Shown: in pieces, positions 8,467 through 17,994 of the stretch
Layout of the letters: each line of letters starts with the position of its first letter
Position numbering within the stretch: the first letter of the stretch is position 1
Source of the DNA: Candidatus Methanoliparum thermophilum
Lineage (GTDB): Archaea; Halobacteriota; Methanoliparia; Methanoliparales; Methanoliparaceae
DNA length: 64,000 nt
NCBI GenBank assembly: GCA_004212075.1
Contig: RXIF01000012.1
Location: forward strand, 62,001 to 126,000
Direction of reading: 5' to 3'
The notes under the pieces: generated by a model
What the model was told of the DNA's origin: nothing
Seen by the model: the letters and a program-made list of their open reading frames with translations, nothing else
The model's database searches: none
Translations under genes and position numbers: made by a program

Positions 8467-9612
8467 ATGGCATTATCTGGATTTTTAGGTGTTGTCGATA
8501 GTGAGGCTCTATCGATCTTTGTGATAATCTTGGGTATTGCAGGGCTTTTATTTCTTTATGCATCTATAAAGAAGTTGAAAAATATAGTACCGTATATATA
8601 CCCTAATGCAAGGATAAGAGCCAAAGAGGCTAGATTCATTCAAAAAGATCTTTTTGATGAGATGATTGCTGTATCATCTCTATCTGAAGTCTTTTCTATA
8701 TTGGAGAATACCGATTATGCGGAATATTTGCAGAATATTCCATCAAACAATCCTGAAGATTTCGAGATCTCGATCGATAGCTATCTATCAAATCTTTATC
8801 ATGAGATCGAAGGTTTTATACCTAAAAAAGATCTGAATCTTATGAAGATATTGATGACAAGATGGGATGCAAGAAACCTAAAATATGTTTTAAGAGATAT
8901 ATATCTCAAAGAGGTCAGAAAAAAGGGTATGAATCTGGAAGATCTCACAAAAAACATAATTAAAAGCCCGTTATATGATAAAATCGTAAGTAGTGTGGAC
9001 TTGCAAACGATTGATGAGTTTCTGGTGAGCTTAGATGGAACATACTTTGATCTAAAGGATTATCTTCCACAATACAGAGAGACAAAAAATCTGGCTTATT
9101 TGGAGAATGCGCTATACAAAGTTGTCTACGAAAGAATTTTGAATGCTCTTCCGTCTAACGAATTTGAGGTTAAGAAATATTTTACTACTATGTTAGAAGC
9201 AGAGAACATTAAATTGCTCTTAAGAGCTAAAAAAGATAGAATAAGTTATGAAGAGATTAAACCTTTTTTGATAGACGGATTACTTGAAAATATCGGCAAA
9301 AATTTTGATGAACTTGATATAGATGGCATAATCAACGAATTAGATAATACAGAGTTTTATAAACCACTAGAAGAGGTTTTACCTCTATACAACAGCACAA
9401 AAAGTTTATCGGTCTTTGATGATGCGTTAAAAAAATTGATTTTAAGTATTGGTAAATCTATCTCAGTTAGTCATCCTTTTGGTATGGGACCGATAATTGG
9501 GTTTTTAGCTGTAAAGACCGCAGAGGCAGAAAATATTAAAAAGATATTGACTGCAAAATATTTTGGCCTGCCACCAGAAAGTATAAGATCGTTAATTATT
9601 ACAACAAGCTGA
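8467..9612 (+). CDS. atpC: A-type ATP synthase subunit C (rotor socket)
   Basis: A 381-residue mostly helical protein with the repeated three-helix-bundle pattern of the V/A-ATPase d/C family. Recognisable pieces are MTRWDARNLKYVLRDIY near residue 137, LEAENIKLLLRAKKD near 243 and KTAEAENIKKILTAKYFGL near 350. The N-terminus has a hydrophobic stretch (about 14-35) absent from many homologues, so part of it may contact the membrane. It sits in the cavity of the K ring and couples it to the D/F shaft. A GGTAG ribosome-binding site precedes ATG 8467. Confidence 0.92.
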   Translation: MALSGFLGVVDSEALSIFVIILGIAGLLFLYASIKKLKNIVPYIYPNARIRAKEARFIQKDLFDEMIAVSSLSEVFSILENTDYAEYLQNIPSNNPEDFEISIDSYLSNLYHEIEGFIPKKDLNLMKILMTRWDARNLKYVLRDIYLKEVRKKGMNLEDLTKNIIKSPLYDKIVSSVDLQTIDEFLVSLDGTYFDLKDYLPQYRETKNLAYLENALYKVVYERILNALPSNEFEVKKYFTTMLEAENIKLLLRAKKDRISYEEIKPFLIDGLLENIGKNFDELDIDGIINELDNTEFYKPLEEVLPLYNSTKSLSVFDDALKKLILSIGKSISVSHPFGMGPIIGFLAVKTAEAENIKKILTAKYFGLPPESIRSLIITTS

Positions 9613-9626
9613 GAGATGATATAAAA

Positions 9627-9950
9627 ATGGTTGAAAAGATAGCAATAATAGGCGATGATATTACAAACACTGGTTTTAAATTAGGCGGGATTGGTTATAC
9701 CTTCGGTGAGGAAAACCTGCAAGAGAGATTATACGAGTTAGAAAAAGATAATTTTGGAATTATTTTTATCACTGAAAGAATAGAAGAGAGGAATAGAACA
9801 ATTGTAGAAGATTTTAAAAGATCAAAGAGAGGGGTCTTACCTCTTATTATAGAGATTCCTGATTATATGGGACCGATAGAAAGGGAAGATAGGATATCTA
9901 TGCTTATTAAAAGAGCTATTGGTGTTGATATTATTAAAAATGAGGGATAA
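9627..9950 (+). CDS. atpF: A-type ATP synthase subunit F (central stalk)
   Basis: A 107-residue Rossmann-like protein: KIAIIGDDITNTGFKLGGI at the N-terminus, FGIIFITERI near 48 and LPLIIEIPD near 70 are characteristic of the V/A-type F subunit. It binds subunit D in the rotating shaft and is thought to modulate catalysis. The gene ends 3 bases before atpA. Confidence 0.94.
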   Translation: MVEKIAIIGDDITNTGFKLGGIGYTFGEENLQERLYELEKDNFGIIFITERIEERNRTIVEDFKRSKRGVLPLIIEIPDYMGPIEREDRISMLIKRAIGVDIIKNEG

Positions 9951-9953
9951 AAC

Positions 9954-11702
9954 ATGGTATTAAAAGGAAAAATTATAAAAGTTGCAGGCCCGCTTGTTGT
10001 TGCAGAAGGGATGAAAGGTTCTGCAATGTACGAGGTTGTGAGGGTTGGCGAAGATAAGCTTTTAGGAGAAAATATTGGTTTAAATGGAGATCAAGCATCA
10101 ATCCAAGTATATGAGGATACTTCTGGTATAAAACCGGGTGAAAACGTTTTTGGGACGGGATCGCCTTTAAGCGTCTTGTTAGGTCCTGGTTTGCTAACGA
10201 ATATATATGATGGTGTACAGAGACCACTTCCAGAGATTTTCAATATTGCAGGTGAGTTTATAAAGAGAGGGCTTGATGTTCCGGCTTTAGATAAGAATAA
10301 AAAATGGGATTTTGTTCCATCTGTAAAAAAAGGAGAGAAGGTTAAAGCAGGAGATATAATCGGTACAGTAGATGAGACAAAAGTTGTAAAACATAGAATT
10401 TTAATACCTCCAAACGTTAATGGTTTATTAAAAGAGATTAATGGGGGTAAATTTACTATAAATGAGCCTATAGGTATTGTAGAACAAGACAAAAAAGATG
10501 TAGAGATTTATCTTGCACATAGTTGGCCTGTGAGGATGGCAAGACCATATATTACTAAAATTGAGCCGAACGAGCCGATGTTTACCGGTCAAAGGGTATT
10601 AGATACATTCTTTCCTGTTACAAAAGGAGGTACAGCAGCGATTCCGGGTGGATTTGGCACAGGTAAGACGGTCACACAACATCAACTTGCCCGTTGGAGT
10701 GATGCAGATATAATTGTCTATATCGGTTGTGGTGAGAGGGGTAACGAAATGACTGAGGTATTAAGAGATTTTCCTAAACTTATCGATCCTAAAAGTGGAG
10801 AACCTCTAATGCAGAGGACGGTTCTTATAGCAAACACTTCTAATATGCCTGTGGCGGCAAGGGAAGCATCGGTATATACAGGGATTACTATAGCCGAATA
10901 CTATCGAGATATGGGATACAATGTAGCTCTTATGGCAGACTCTACCAGTAGGTGGGCAGAGGCATTACGAGAAATTTCAGGTAGGATGGAAGAGATGCCT
11001 GGAGAAGAGGGATATCCTGCATATTTAGCAAGTAGGATAGCGGGTTTCTATGAGAGAGCTGGAAGAGTTACCACTCTTTGTGGAAAAGAGGGTACAATAT
11101 CTGTGATAGGGGCAGTCTCCCCACCAGGTGGGGATTTTTCCGAACCTGTAACACAGAACACTTTGAGGATTACCAAGGTTTTCTGGGCGTTAGACTCCTC
11201 GTTGGCTGATAGGAGGCACTTCCCTGCAATTAACTGGCTTAGAAGTTATTCGCTTTATTCTGAAAATCTTTCTAAATGGTTCAATAATAATATTGCAGAA
11301 GATTTTACGGATAATAGAAAAAATGCTATGAAACTGTTGCAACAAGAGTCAGAATTACAAGAGATAGTTCAACTTGTCGGTCCAGATGCTCTTCCTGAGA
11401 GAGAACGGGTTGTGTTAGAGACTGCAAGGATAATCCGAGAGGATTTTCTACAACAGAATGCGTATCATGATATCGATACCTATTGTGATATAAAAAAGCA
11501 GTATCGCATGTTAAAGATAATATTAAAGTTTCATAAATATGCATTGGATGCGGTGAATAGAGGAATAAAAATAAGAAAAATTACAGAAATGCCTATTTTG
11601 GATGAGATTGCAAGGATGAAGTATATTCCATTGGAAGAATTTGATAAAAGAGCAGATGAGATTGTGAATGAGATTGATTTAGTATCCAAGGAGATAGAAT
11701 AA
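9954..11702 (+). CDS. atpA: A-type ATP synthase catalytic subunit A
   Basis: A 582-residue catalytic subunit. The Walker A loop is P231-G-G-F-G-T-G-K238-T-V, followed by [14 protein letters not shown] (Glu261 and Arg262 region) and the Walker [17 protein letters not shown] near 323. The archaeal bulge (non-homologous) region spans about 110-190. No intein is present at the P-loop, a frequent intein site in archaea. It hydrolyses or makes ATP at the A/B interface. The stop at 11702 is followed after one base by the ATG of atpB. Confidence 0.98.
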   Translation: MVLKGKIIKVAGPLVVAEGMKGSAMYEVVRVGEDKLLGENIGLNGDQASIQVYEDTSGIKPGENVFGTGSPLSVLLGPGLLTNIYDGVQRPLPEIFNIAGEFIKRGLDVPALDKNKKWDFVPSVKKGEKVKAGDIIGTVDETKVVKHRILIPPNVNGLLKEINGGKFTINEPIGIVEQDKKDVEIYLAHSWPVRMARPYITKIEPNEPMFTGQRVLDTFFPVTKGGTAAIPGGFGTGKTVTQHQLARWSDADIIVYIGCGERGNEMTEVLRDFPKLIDPKSGEPLMQRTVLIANTSNMPVAAREASVYTGITIAEYYRDMGYNVALMADSTSRWAEALREISGRMEEMPGEEGYPAYLASRIAGFYERAGRVTTLCGKEGTISVIGAVSPPGGDFSEPVTQNTLRITKVFWALDSSLADRRHFPAINWLRSYSLYSENLSKWFNNNIAEDFTDNRKNAMKLLQQESELQEIVQLVGPDALPERERVVLETARIIREDFLQQNAYHDIDTYCDIKKQYRMLKIILKFHKYALDAVNRGIKIRKITEMPILDEIARMKYIPLEEFDKRADEIVNEIDLVSKEIE

Positions 11703-11703
11703 G

Positions 11704-13110
11704 ATGGAATCTATTAAGATTAGAGAATACACTTCGGTAAGCGAGGTTAAAGGTCCTTTAATCATAGTTCAGGGTATAAAAGGGGCTGCTTATAACGAAG
11801 TGGTAGAAATTGAGGCTCCTAGCGGAGAAAAAAGGATAGGTCAGGTTTTAGAGGCGAGAAAAGATGCTGCTGTGGTTCAGGTATTCGAAGGAACGAGTGG
11901 GTTGGATACATCCGGAACGAAGGTAAGGTTTACTGGGGAAACGATGAAGATATCTGTATCTTTGGAGATGTTGGGAAGGTTTTTTGATGGATTAGGAAGA
12001 CCTATAGATAAAGGTCCTGAGATCATATCAGAGAACAAATACGATATCAACGGTTTTCCTATAAATCCTTTCAACAGAGATTATCCAAACGAGTTTATCC
12101 AGACAGGTATCTCTACTATCGACTGTATGAATACACTTGTCAGAGGACAAAAGCTTCCTATATTCAGTGGTTCAGGACTTCCTCATAATGAGCTCGCTGC
12201 ACAGATAGCAAGGCAGGCAAAGGTATTGGGAAAAGAAGAACAGTTTGCGGTTATATTTGCTGCAATGGGAATTACATATGAAGAAGCGAACTTCTTTATG
12301 AAAGATTTTGAGTCGACGGGTGCAATGGAGAACATCGTGGTATTTATGAATTTAGCCAACGATCCTGCAATAGAACGTATCATCACTCCGAAGATGGCAT
12401 TGACTACTGCTGAATATCTTGCTTTCGAAGAGGATATGCATGTCTTGGTTATCTTGACTGATATGACAAACTACTGTGAGGCATTAAGAGAGATATCCGC
12501 ATCGAGAGATGAGGTGCCTGGACGAAGGGGTTATCCTGGATACATGTATACAGATCTTGCAACTAATTATGAACGTGCTGGTAGAATAATTGGTAAAAAA
12601 GGATCTATTACTCAAATGCCAGTTCTTTCAATGCCAGACGATGATATAACTCATCCTATTCCGGATTTAACTGGGTATATTACAGAAGGACAGTTTGTAT
12701 TATCCAGAGAACTTCACCGAAAAGGGATTTATCCTCCAGTGGATGTCTTACCATCGCTATCCAGGCTAATGAATGAGGGAATAGGCAAAGGCAAGACAAG
12801 GGAGGACCATTCTGGTGTTTCTAATCAGTTATATTCTGCATATGCTGAGGGAAGAGATATGAGGGACCTTGTTGCTGTAGTAGGAGAGGAGGCACTTACA
12901 GATAGGGATAAAAAATATCTTGAGTTTGCTGATAGGTTTGAAAGAGAGTTCGTTACGCAAGGAAGGGATGAGAATAGGAGTATCGAAGAGACTCTCAGTC
13001 TTGGTTGGGAACTTCTTTCAATGTTACCTGAGAGAGAATTGAAAAGAATAGACGATGCAATAATCAAAAAATACCATCCAAACTATAATAAGCCCAAATC
13101 GCAGGTATAA
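11704..13110 (+). CDS. atpB: A-type ATP synthase regulatory subunit B
   Basis: A 468-residue non-catalytic subunit, with [21 protein letters not shown] near 150 replacing a canonical Walker [29 protein letters not shown] near 249 and [26 protein letters not shown] near 300. It alternates with subunit A in the hexamer and contributes residues to the catalytic site without hydrolysing ATP itself. Length and motifs are standard. Confidence 0.97.
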   Translation: MESIKIREYTSVSEVKGPLIIVQGIKGAAYNEVVEIEAPSGEKRIGQVLEARKDAAVVQVFEGTSGLDTSGTKVRFTGETMKISVSLEMLGRFFDGLGRPIDKGPEIISENKYDINGFPINPFNRDYPNEFIQTGISTIDCMNTLVRGQKLPIFSGSGLPHNELAAQIARQAKVLGKEEQFAVIFAAMGITYEEANFFMKDFESTGAMENIVVFMNLANDPAIERIITPKMALTTAEYLAFEEDMHVLVILTDMTNYCEALREISASRDEVPGRRGYPGYMYTDLATNYERAGRIIGKKGSITQMPVLSMPDDDITHPIPDLTGYITEGQFVLSRELHRKGIYPPVDVLPSLSRLMNEGIGKGKTREDHSGVSNQLYSAYAEGRDMRDLVAVVGEEALTDRDKKYLEFADRFEREFVTQGRDENRSIEETLSLGWELLSMLPERELKRIDDAIIKKYHPNYNKPKSQV

Positions 13111-13147
13111 AAGGCGTTTGTCAGCTGTATCAAAAGGAGGATTTTGA

Positions 13148-13804
13148 ATGTCTGAAATAATTGAAGGAACGAAACCAACCAGGATGGAACTCCTTAACTT
13201 GAAAAGAAGAGAAAAACTGGCTGAAAAAGGCTATAAACTCTTGAAAGAGAAACGGGATGCATTGATCTTAGAATTTTTAAACATAGTTAAAGAGGTTCGG
13301 ACATTAAGGAGAGAAGCGGAGAAGGCATTAGAAGAGGCATATAAAGATCTCTTAATTGTTCAAGCCGAGTTAGGTGTTTTCAATGTAAAACAGATAGCAG
13401 ATATCATACCACCGACAGTAGAAATTAATTTTTATTCAAGGAACATCATGGGAGTTAGTGTTCCTAATATAGAGATACCTGAGACTACTAGGACTATTAT
13501 GGAGAGAGGGTATGGATTATTAGATACTTCATCAAGATTGGATGATACAGCAAAAAAATTTGAATGGGCTATCAAGAAGCTTATAATGCTGGCCGAAATA
13601 GAAGGAACGGTTATTGCGCTTGGTGAGGAGGTAGAAAAGACGAAAAGACGGGTCAATTCGTTAGAATATATAATGATTCCAAAATTGTCGGCTACTGTTA
13701 GATACATATCAATGCGGCTTGAGGAGATGGAGCGAGAGAACATACCTCGGTTGAAGAAGATAAAAAAGATCTTGGAAGAGAAGAAAGAATTAAGAGAAGG
13801 ATAG
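13148..13804 (+). CDS. atpD: A-type ATP synthase subunit D (central shaft)
   Basis: A 218-residue protein beginning with the family signature (PTRMELLNLKRREKLAEKGYKLLKEKRD) and containing the long antiparallel coiled coil of the rotor axle, closing with RRVNSLEYIMIPKL near 175 and EERENIPRLKKIKKILEEKK-like helices. Start ATG 13148 follows AAAGGAGG at 13133-13140. It is the last of the canonical nine genes; a T-rich stretch at 13812-13836 follows. Confidence 0.95.
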   Translation: MSEIIEGTKPTRMELLNLKRREKLAEKGYKLLKEKRDALILEFLNIVKEVRTLRREAEKALEEAYKDLLIVQAELGVFNVKQIADIIPPTVEINFYSRNIMGVSVPNIEIPETTRTIMERGYGLLDTSSRLDDTAKKFEWAIKKLIMLAEIEGTVIALGEEVEKTKRRVNSLEYIMIPKLSATVRYISMRLEEMERENIPRLKKIKKILEEKKELREG

Positions 13805-13859
13805 AGTAGCAATTTTTTTGTTATTACCTCCTTTTTTATATAATTAAAAAAATTTGTAA

Positions 13860-14027
13860 ATGAAAAATACAAAAAAAAGTTTATTCGATCGATATCTTTC
13901 GAACGAAGATATTAGAACTAGGATGTATATGTTTGTATGGATTTCACAGATAATTGCAGATATTTTATTGTTGATTGGTGGATGTTTTCTGATTTTTAAG
14001 ATACTACAACATATAGGTGTAATTTAA
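13860..14027 (+). CDS. AhaG-like small membrane peptide at the end of the ATP synthase operon
   Basis: A 55-residue ORF. It begins MKNTKKSLFDRYLSNEDIRT, then has a single hydrophobic segment from about residue 24 to 53. In Methanosarcina mazei the operon is ahaHIKECFABDG, where ahaG encodes a small hydrophobic peptide of unknown function directly after ahaD; position and size agree. I infer homology from these features only. A TATA-like TTTTTATATAATTA at about 13833-13846 sits ~20 bases before the ATG and a T-tract lies between atpD and this ORF, so it may have its own leaderless transcript. Confidence 0.6.
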   Translation: MKNTKKSLFDRYLSNEDIRTRMYMFVWISQIIADILLLIGGCFLIFKILQHIGVI

Positions 14028-14723
14028 ATAGTTTCTGATTTTGCCAGAAAGAGTAAGCGCGGATCTTGATCATTACGAGTACTGCAAGCAGAACGGGGTT
14101 ACGCCTGACGATATAAAAAACGAGGAGGATTCTCTCGAGCTTTTTTAATCTTGAAACCTTTAGAAGAGAAGTTAACCTGTTAAATAAGTATGAATCTTCG
14201 TATCTTCACCTTCAAACCTTTCCAGTGGCGGTAAAGATGGTTAAATCTCCAGATAAAAAATGCTCCGTTCGAAACCTGATATGCACCACCTACAAGCCAA
14301 ACACAATTACATTCATCTTTTATCTTCTCTGCTCATCATATTAACGAGATTTATTTTTTGTTAATGTTTTTGTTTTACTTCTTTTTGTCTTACATATTAA
14401 GTTTTGTCAGACAGTCAGAAAAGTAGTCATATTGATTTTAGATGACTAAATATGATATGATTTACACATACACTTACACCTACCCCTACCCCCTTTAGTC
14501 AGGTGTATACACCTGCACATCAACCTATCCTTGATATATAAATCTATTGATTATGCTATGGTATTGTATAATCCCGACGGAGTGCATGTCTACAAGACGG
14601 TTAAACCTACTGAAGCAATTTCCGTAATGCTTAATTGGGTGTGTTGGTCGCCAGTATTGCCAATGTAACAGTTAAGGAATAGATGGTTTTATATACTTTA
14701 AAGTAGATATAAACATCAAATCA
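14028..14723 (+). other. Long spacer with gene debris and low-complexity sequence
   Basis: No intact gene was found. Open from TTG 14041 to TAA 14148 is a 35-codon stretch of higher GC reading LPERVSADLDHYEYCKQNG onward, which looks like the tail of a decayed gene. On the minus strand about 14160-14310 an unassigned open stretch includes GAYQVSNGAFFIWRFNHLY. Around 14416-14445 there is a TAGTCAT/ATGACTA hairpin, and 14463-14492 is a pyrimidine-rich CA/CCTACC tract. The region leads into an IS607 remnant and is probably insertion debris. Confidence 0.45.
14500..14515. repeat. Perfect 16-bp palindrome
   Basis: CAGGTGTATACACCTG is an uninterrupted palindrome lying just after a pyrimidine-rich tract and about 210 bases before the IS607 remnant. 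It could be a protein-binding site or an old element end; nothing nearby decides. Confidence 0.5.
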
Positions 14724-14985
14724 ATGGAAAAACTTTACACTTTAAAGGAAGCCAAGAAGATGCTTGAAAAACTGCTCCAGATGTGGGTGTGTGAATAAAG
14801 ACCTGAAAGGAGAAAAGTTTGAGTGTAAAAAGTGTGGGTTGGTAATAGACCGACAGATGAATGCAGCTGTAAACATATATCTAAAAATGGAGGGTCTTCC
14901 CCACAATATTGGATGGTTTGATGACAATGTTGTGGGTAGGTTCACCCAGACAGGGGTGGAATGGAAGAAACCGATGAACCCGTGA
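14724..14985 (+). pseudogene. IS607-family remnant: tnpA start joined to tnpB 3' end
   Basis: The ATG at 14724 begins MEKLYTLKEAKKML, which matches the MerR-type N-terminus of IS607 serine recombinases (TnpA). After about 14 codons the sequence jumps into another frame that encodes the last ~73 residues of TnpB: a zinc finger (CSRCGCVNKDLKG...CKKCGLVIDRQMNAAVNI) with the final RuvC aspartate in DRQ, then a typical tail to the stop at 14985. A single internal deletion of roughly 1.5-2 kb explains the structure. A TTTATATACTTTAAAG promoter-like sequence precedes tnpA. Not functional on its own, but its ends could have been mobilised in trans. Confidence 0.85.
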
Positions 14986-15168
14986 GGTTTCTGTATGATA
15001 TGATGAAACCCCAGGTTTATGTAGTCGTTTAAATATGAATGGCTACTTAAACTAGAACCCTTTAACTCTTTTTGCACTTTGTATTATGTTGGTCTTTATA
15101 ACGAATATAGACCGTTAATATTATATTATTATATTATATAATAAAGAAAAGAAGTGATGTGAATATAA

Positions 15169-15570
15169 ATGGTAAAAATGTCAAAAGAAGTTATGGATAT
15201 ATTTAACGATACAGAAGCATCTAAAGTTATGGCAACAGTTGATGAAAAAGGAGTGTTGAATGTAGCCCCTATAGGAACTTTATCAGCGATAGATGAAGAG
15301 ACAATAGCTTTTGCGGAAGTATTTGGAGGGAAGACGAAGGAAAATTTGGAGAAGACAAAGAAGGCTGCAGCAACTGCTTTCAAAATGCCCTTCGAAGGCT
15401 ACCAAATAAAAGGCACTTTTGTAGGCTTTCAAACTTCTGGTGCCTTATTCGACAAAATGAATAAAGCAGTGAAAGAGACGTTAGGAAAAGATATAAAGCG
15501 AGTAGGAACGATAAAGGTAGAGGCAGTCTATTCAGTGGCTCGTCCGGAACCGGGGAAGAAGCTGGCATAA
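15169..15570 (+). CDS. Pyridoxamine 5'-phosphate oxidase-like FMN-binding protein
   Basis: A 133-residue split-barrel protein of the PNPOx-like superfamily: SKVMATVDEKGVLNVAPIGTLSAIDEETIAFAE is the typical first half of the flavin-binding barrel, followed by KTKENLEKTKKAAATAF and YQIKGTFVGFQTSG. Such proteins bind FMN or F420 and often act as small oxidoreductases or flavin carriers. ATG 15169 and ATG 15178 are both possible starts. It stands alone between the IS607 remnant and the CRISPR-like sequence. The flavin and substrate cannot be told from sequence. Confidence 0.8.
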   Translation: MVKMSKEVMDIFNDTEASKVMATVDEKGVLNVAPIGTLSAIDEETIAFAEVFGGKTKENLEKTKKAAATAFKMPFEGYQIKGTFVGFQTSGALFDKMNKAVKETLGKDIKRVGTIKVEAVYSVARPEPGKKLA

Positions 15571-15743
15571 TCTCCATTTTTTCCTTTTATGGATTGAAAT
15601 TTTCATGATGACGTAGGTTTCGTAGGAACGTCCATGGATAAGGGTGCGGTTTTTTGGGGGTTTTTGCTCGTTTTTTGCCCGTTTGTTTTTCCGCACCTCC
15701 TCCTACGATGCAAGTTTTTAGATTACCTATAAGGGATTGAAAT
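15571..15743 (+). repeat. Orphan CRISPR-repeat-like pair
   Basis: A 30-base segment at 15714-15743 ends AAGGGATTGAAAT and begins GTTTTTAGATTACC, the look of an archaeal/bacterial type I repeat with the ATTGAAA(N) 3' handle. A second, degenerate match ends in GGATTGAAAT at 15600; it agrees at 18 of 30 positions, mostly in the 3' half. The 113 bases between them are too long for one spacer and contain no third repeat. No cas gene is present in the window. Either a relic of an array or chance resemblance. Confidence 0.35.
15621..15707 (+). other. Two-tier inverted repeat between the CRISPR-like sequences
   Basis: CGTAGGA (15621-15627) pairs with TCCTACG (15701-15707), and inside it GGTGCGG (15643-15649) pairs with CCGCACC (15691-15697), leaving a G/T-rich loop of about 41 bases. 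The stem is far more GC-rich than its surroundings. It may encode a structured RNA or be a recombination end. No coding frame crosses it. Confidence 0.4.
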
Positions 15744-15760
15744 GTTTTTTCATTCCTTTC

Positions 15761-16327
15761 CTATTCTTGATTCTTTCCCAAATATACTGCAAGCCCATTC
15801 TTAACAAGTTCATCGCTCAAACTCTTTCCATCTACAAGTAGGTCTCCAAGTATGCGTCCGTACTTATCATTCTTCACATAGTGCCCCCAGTTTGCCCCAT
15901 CCACGATGTAGATTTTAACTGATACGTTGCCATTCTTCAAGAAGTTTTCTGTGAATGTTTTTGCCTCATTTCCTCCGCTTTCATTCATCTCTGGACAGTC
16001 CACTTTTTCAAGCCTTATTCTTTCAGTTGCATGCAAGACGCAGCCGTATGATGTATCATGCAGATCCTCTTCTTTATTAATCTTATCATAAGATGGTATA
16101 GCCACTTCTATCGTATCTCCATCGATCACTTCGATAACCGTGCAAGGAACGTTTTTTGTCTCACTTTTAATTTTTTTGCCAATCCTATCACCCATTATTT
16201 TTTCATTATGGTCTTCTATATTTTTTTCAAATTTATAGTCTCGCCGCGTCTTCATCGAACGGGTCCCAAAAAAACCTCTACATATCATAAAATGCGCCCC
16301 CAATAAAATATTTATTAATATCAACAT
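15761..16327 (-). CDS. Staphylococcal-nuclease-like (thermonuclease) protein
   Basis: The C-terminal ~125 residues form an SNase domain (PF00565): VIEVIDGDTIEV near residue 65 with the metal-binding aspartate, ERIRLEKVDCPEMN near 101 with the catalytic Arg and Glu, and DKYGRILGDLLVDGKSLSDELVKNGLA near 153 with the second arginine. Such enzymes cut DNA and RNA with Ca2+. The N-terminal ~55 residues are variable; a hydrophobic start (MLILINILLGAHF) could be a membrane segment, but TATA-like sequence at 16306-16320 makes a later Met (codon at about 16288 or 16255) plausible. It lies at the edge of the degenerate island and seems intact. Confidence 0.82.
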   Translation of the reverse strand: MLILINILLGAHFMICRGFFGTRSMKTRRDYKFEKNIEDHNEKIMGDRIGKKIKSETKNVPCTVIEVIDGDTIEVAIPSYDKINKEEDLHDTSYGCVLHATERIRLEKVDCPEMNESGGNEAKTFTENFLKNGNVSVKIYIVDGANWGHYVKNDKYGRILGDLLVDGKSLSDELVKNGLAVYLGKNQE

Positions 16328-16369
16328 TTATAATCTTTTGGAAATGATAACAAGTCTGATTATATATAG

Positions 16370-16474
16370 TTATACAAAGAATTCGTTATTAATCGTGATT
16401 CTAAATTTATTTGTCTTTGCCTCCTCCTTTAAGGTGCCGAGCATCTTCTTTTGTAACTCCTTTAAAGATTCCAT
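16370..16474 (-). CDS. Short unassigned ORF or gene tail
   Basis: On the minus strand an ATG-initiated 34-residue ORF (MESLKELQKKMLGTLKEEAK and 14 more residues) has a normal charged composition. The frame stays open a further ~25 codons upstream without a start, so this may be the 3' end of a decayed gene. It occupies the 350-base spacer between the nuclease and the methylase remnant. I do not recognise it. Confidence 0.3.
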   Translation of the reverse strand: MESLKELQKKMLGTLKEEAKTNKFRITINNEFFV

Positions 16475-16677
16475 GTTAAATCTACTGCCGGTTGTAAGTT
16501 TTAAAATAGATACGGGATTATATTTTATTTTACCAATTCTTACATTTTATCACTACTCTTTTTTCAAAATTTTTAATATTCTTGCACCCTGCTAGCCCTT
16601 AAAGACAGGATGATAGACACACAGAGTTTTAGAAGAGATAAATGGATTCGTTAGGCAAAAACGGCGATTAGTTTATA

Positions 16678-17301
16678 ATGAGTGATGACAATATGAGAAC
16701 AACAATGAAATCACAAATAAAATCTTCTGAAGAAATTATGCATTTATTCGATAAGAAAAAGATAGATAACGATTGGTCATTCGTGGGGTATAAACCCTCA
16801 GATACGGGCAAATGGACGCACGATTACCATCGATACCCAGCTAAATTTATTCCACAATTAGTTGAAAAATTAATTGACGAGTATGTGTTATGCGACTCTG
16901 CCCATATAAATGACCCGTTTTACGGTTGTGGAACAACAATCGTTACAGCGATAGCAAGAGGATATAAGGCAAGCGGAACTGATATTAATAAGATAGCCTA
17001 TCTGATAACCAAAGTAAAATCAACACCAATAGAGCCAGATTATCTTGATGGAAAAGTAAAACAATTTTTATCTACAATAAGAGGTTTAAAAAGTGCCCAA
17101 ACAACATTGTTTCATAGGAATATTGAACCCATCATACCAGAAAGACATGTTGAAAGAATTAATTATTGGTTTACTGAAGAAAATAAAGCTGAACTTGGCA
17201 AAATATTAAGAGTTATTTATGAGGAAGATGATAAAACGATAAGAGATTTCTTGCTTGTTGCTTTTAGCCATCTTTTTATAAACGCTTTATCATCCCTGTA
17301 A
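16678..17301 (+). pseudogene. Truncated DNA (N4/N6) methyltransferase
   Basis: The 207-residue frame has the N-terminus of a DNA modification methylase: WTHDYHRYPAKFIPQLVEKLI near residue 45 and the SAM-binding motif INDPFYGCGTTIVTAIARGY near 78. The catalytic (D/N)PP(Y/F) motif and the rest of the enzyme are missing; the frame ends at TAA/TGA debris and passes directly into sequence of a different protein. Deletion has fused it to the helicase-like remnant downstream, so it cannot methylate DNA. Confidence 0.8.
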
Positions 17302-17982
17302 CGGGCAATTTTTATCCGAGACAATTTGATAGATATGGGATAAAGGGATTTAGTCGTACGCGGGATTTCCCATCCCAATATAACCAACTAAAGAGCCGTT
17401 GCATTTCTATTCCCATCCAGAAAGGGAAGTCCAAACAAAAGGATCCTACTCCTAAAAACTTCCAAGAAATAAGAGATAAACTCTATGTTCTCATACTGAA
17501 AGAGCATGAGAAAGTAAAAGAGGCATATAAAAACATAAAGGATGGAGATGTTTTACAGGGTAGAAATGCGGATATATTTTATCCTCTGCTCTCTATAGCT
17601 AAATTGGCTGAGGATGAGGCACTTTATGAGTGAATTGTAGAGCATGCAAAAAAGAGTGAAAAAGAATCTATCGAAGAAAACTTGGATGAATGAAATAAGA
17701 TCCTTATAAAAACCCTCGCTGATGAGAATTTGAAGGGGCACAGCATTAACTGATATTACTGAAGCATTCACTATAGCTCTTTTCAGGGAGGGACTAATAA
17801 CAGAAGATGAAAAGATCTCTGGGAAGAGGATGAGTAATAGGATAAAAAAGTTAGGGTTTAAGAAAAAAGATAAGAAGACAGAACATAAAACCTGGTATCG
17901 AATCAACACAGATCTTGTTAATGAGCTGATGGAACAATATGGATTAAAAGGACCAGATAAAAAAGATACCCCTATACCTTAG
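17301..17982 (+). pseudogene. Helicase/primase-like replication protein remnant
   Basis: A broken frame reads NFYPRQFDRYGIKGFSRTR, then LKSRCISIPIQKGK and EIRDKLYVLILKEHEKVKE, resembling the C-terminal part of archaeal plasmid/virus helicase-primase proteins that end in a winged-helix-like region (EHKTWYRINTDLVNELM). It is interrupted by TGA at 17631 and 17691 and by a frameshift near 17735. This suggests an integrated plasmid or virus once occupied the island. The assignment rests on motif resemblance only. Confidence 0.5.
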
Positions 17983-17994
17983 ATTCTTTTACTT

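Noticed and set aside
15604-15640. C/D box guide RNA suggested by ATGATGA at 15605
   Set aside because: No CTGA D box or paired internal boxes occur at the proper distance.
15571-15743. Functional CRISPR array
   Set aside because: Only two repeat-like segments are present, one is degenerate, the interval does not fit a spacer, and there are no cas genes. Reported only as a relic or resemblance.
16338-16595. 85-codon plus-strand frame in the spacer after the nuclease gene
   Set aside because: It is T-rich with a generic hydrophobic product, and the opposite strand has a more protein-like frame with normal charged composition.
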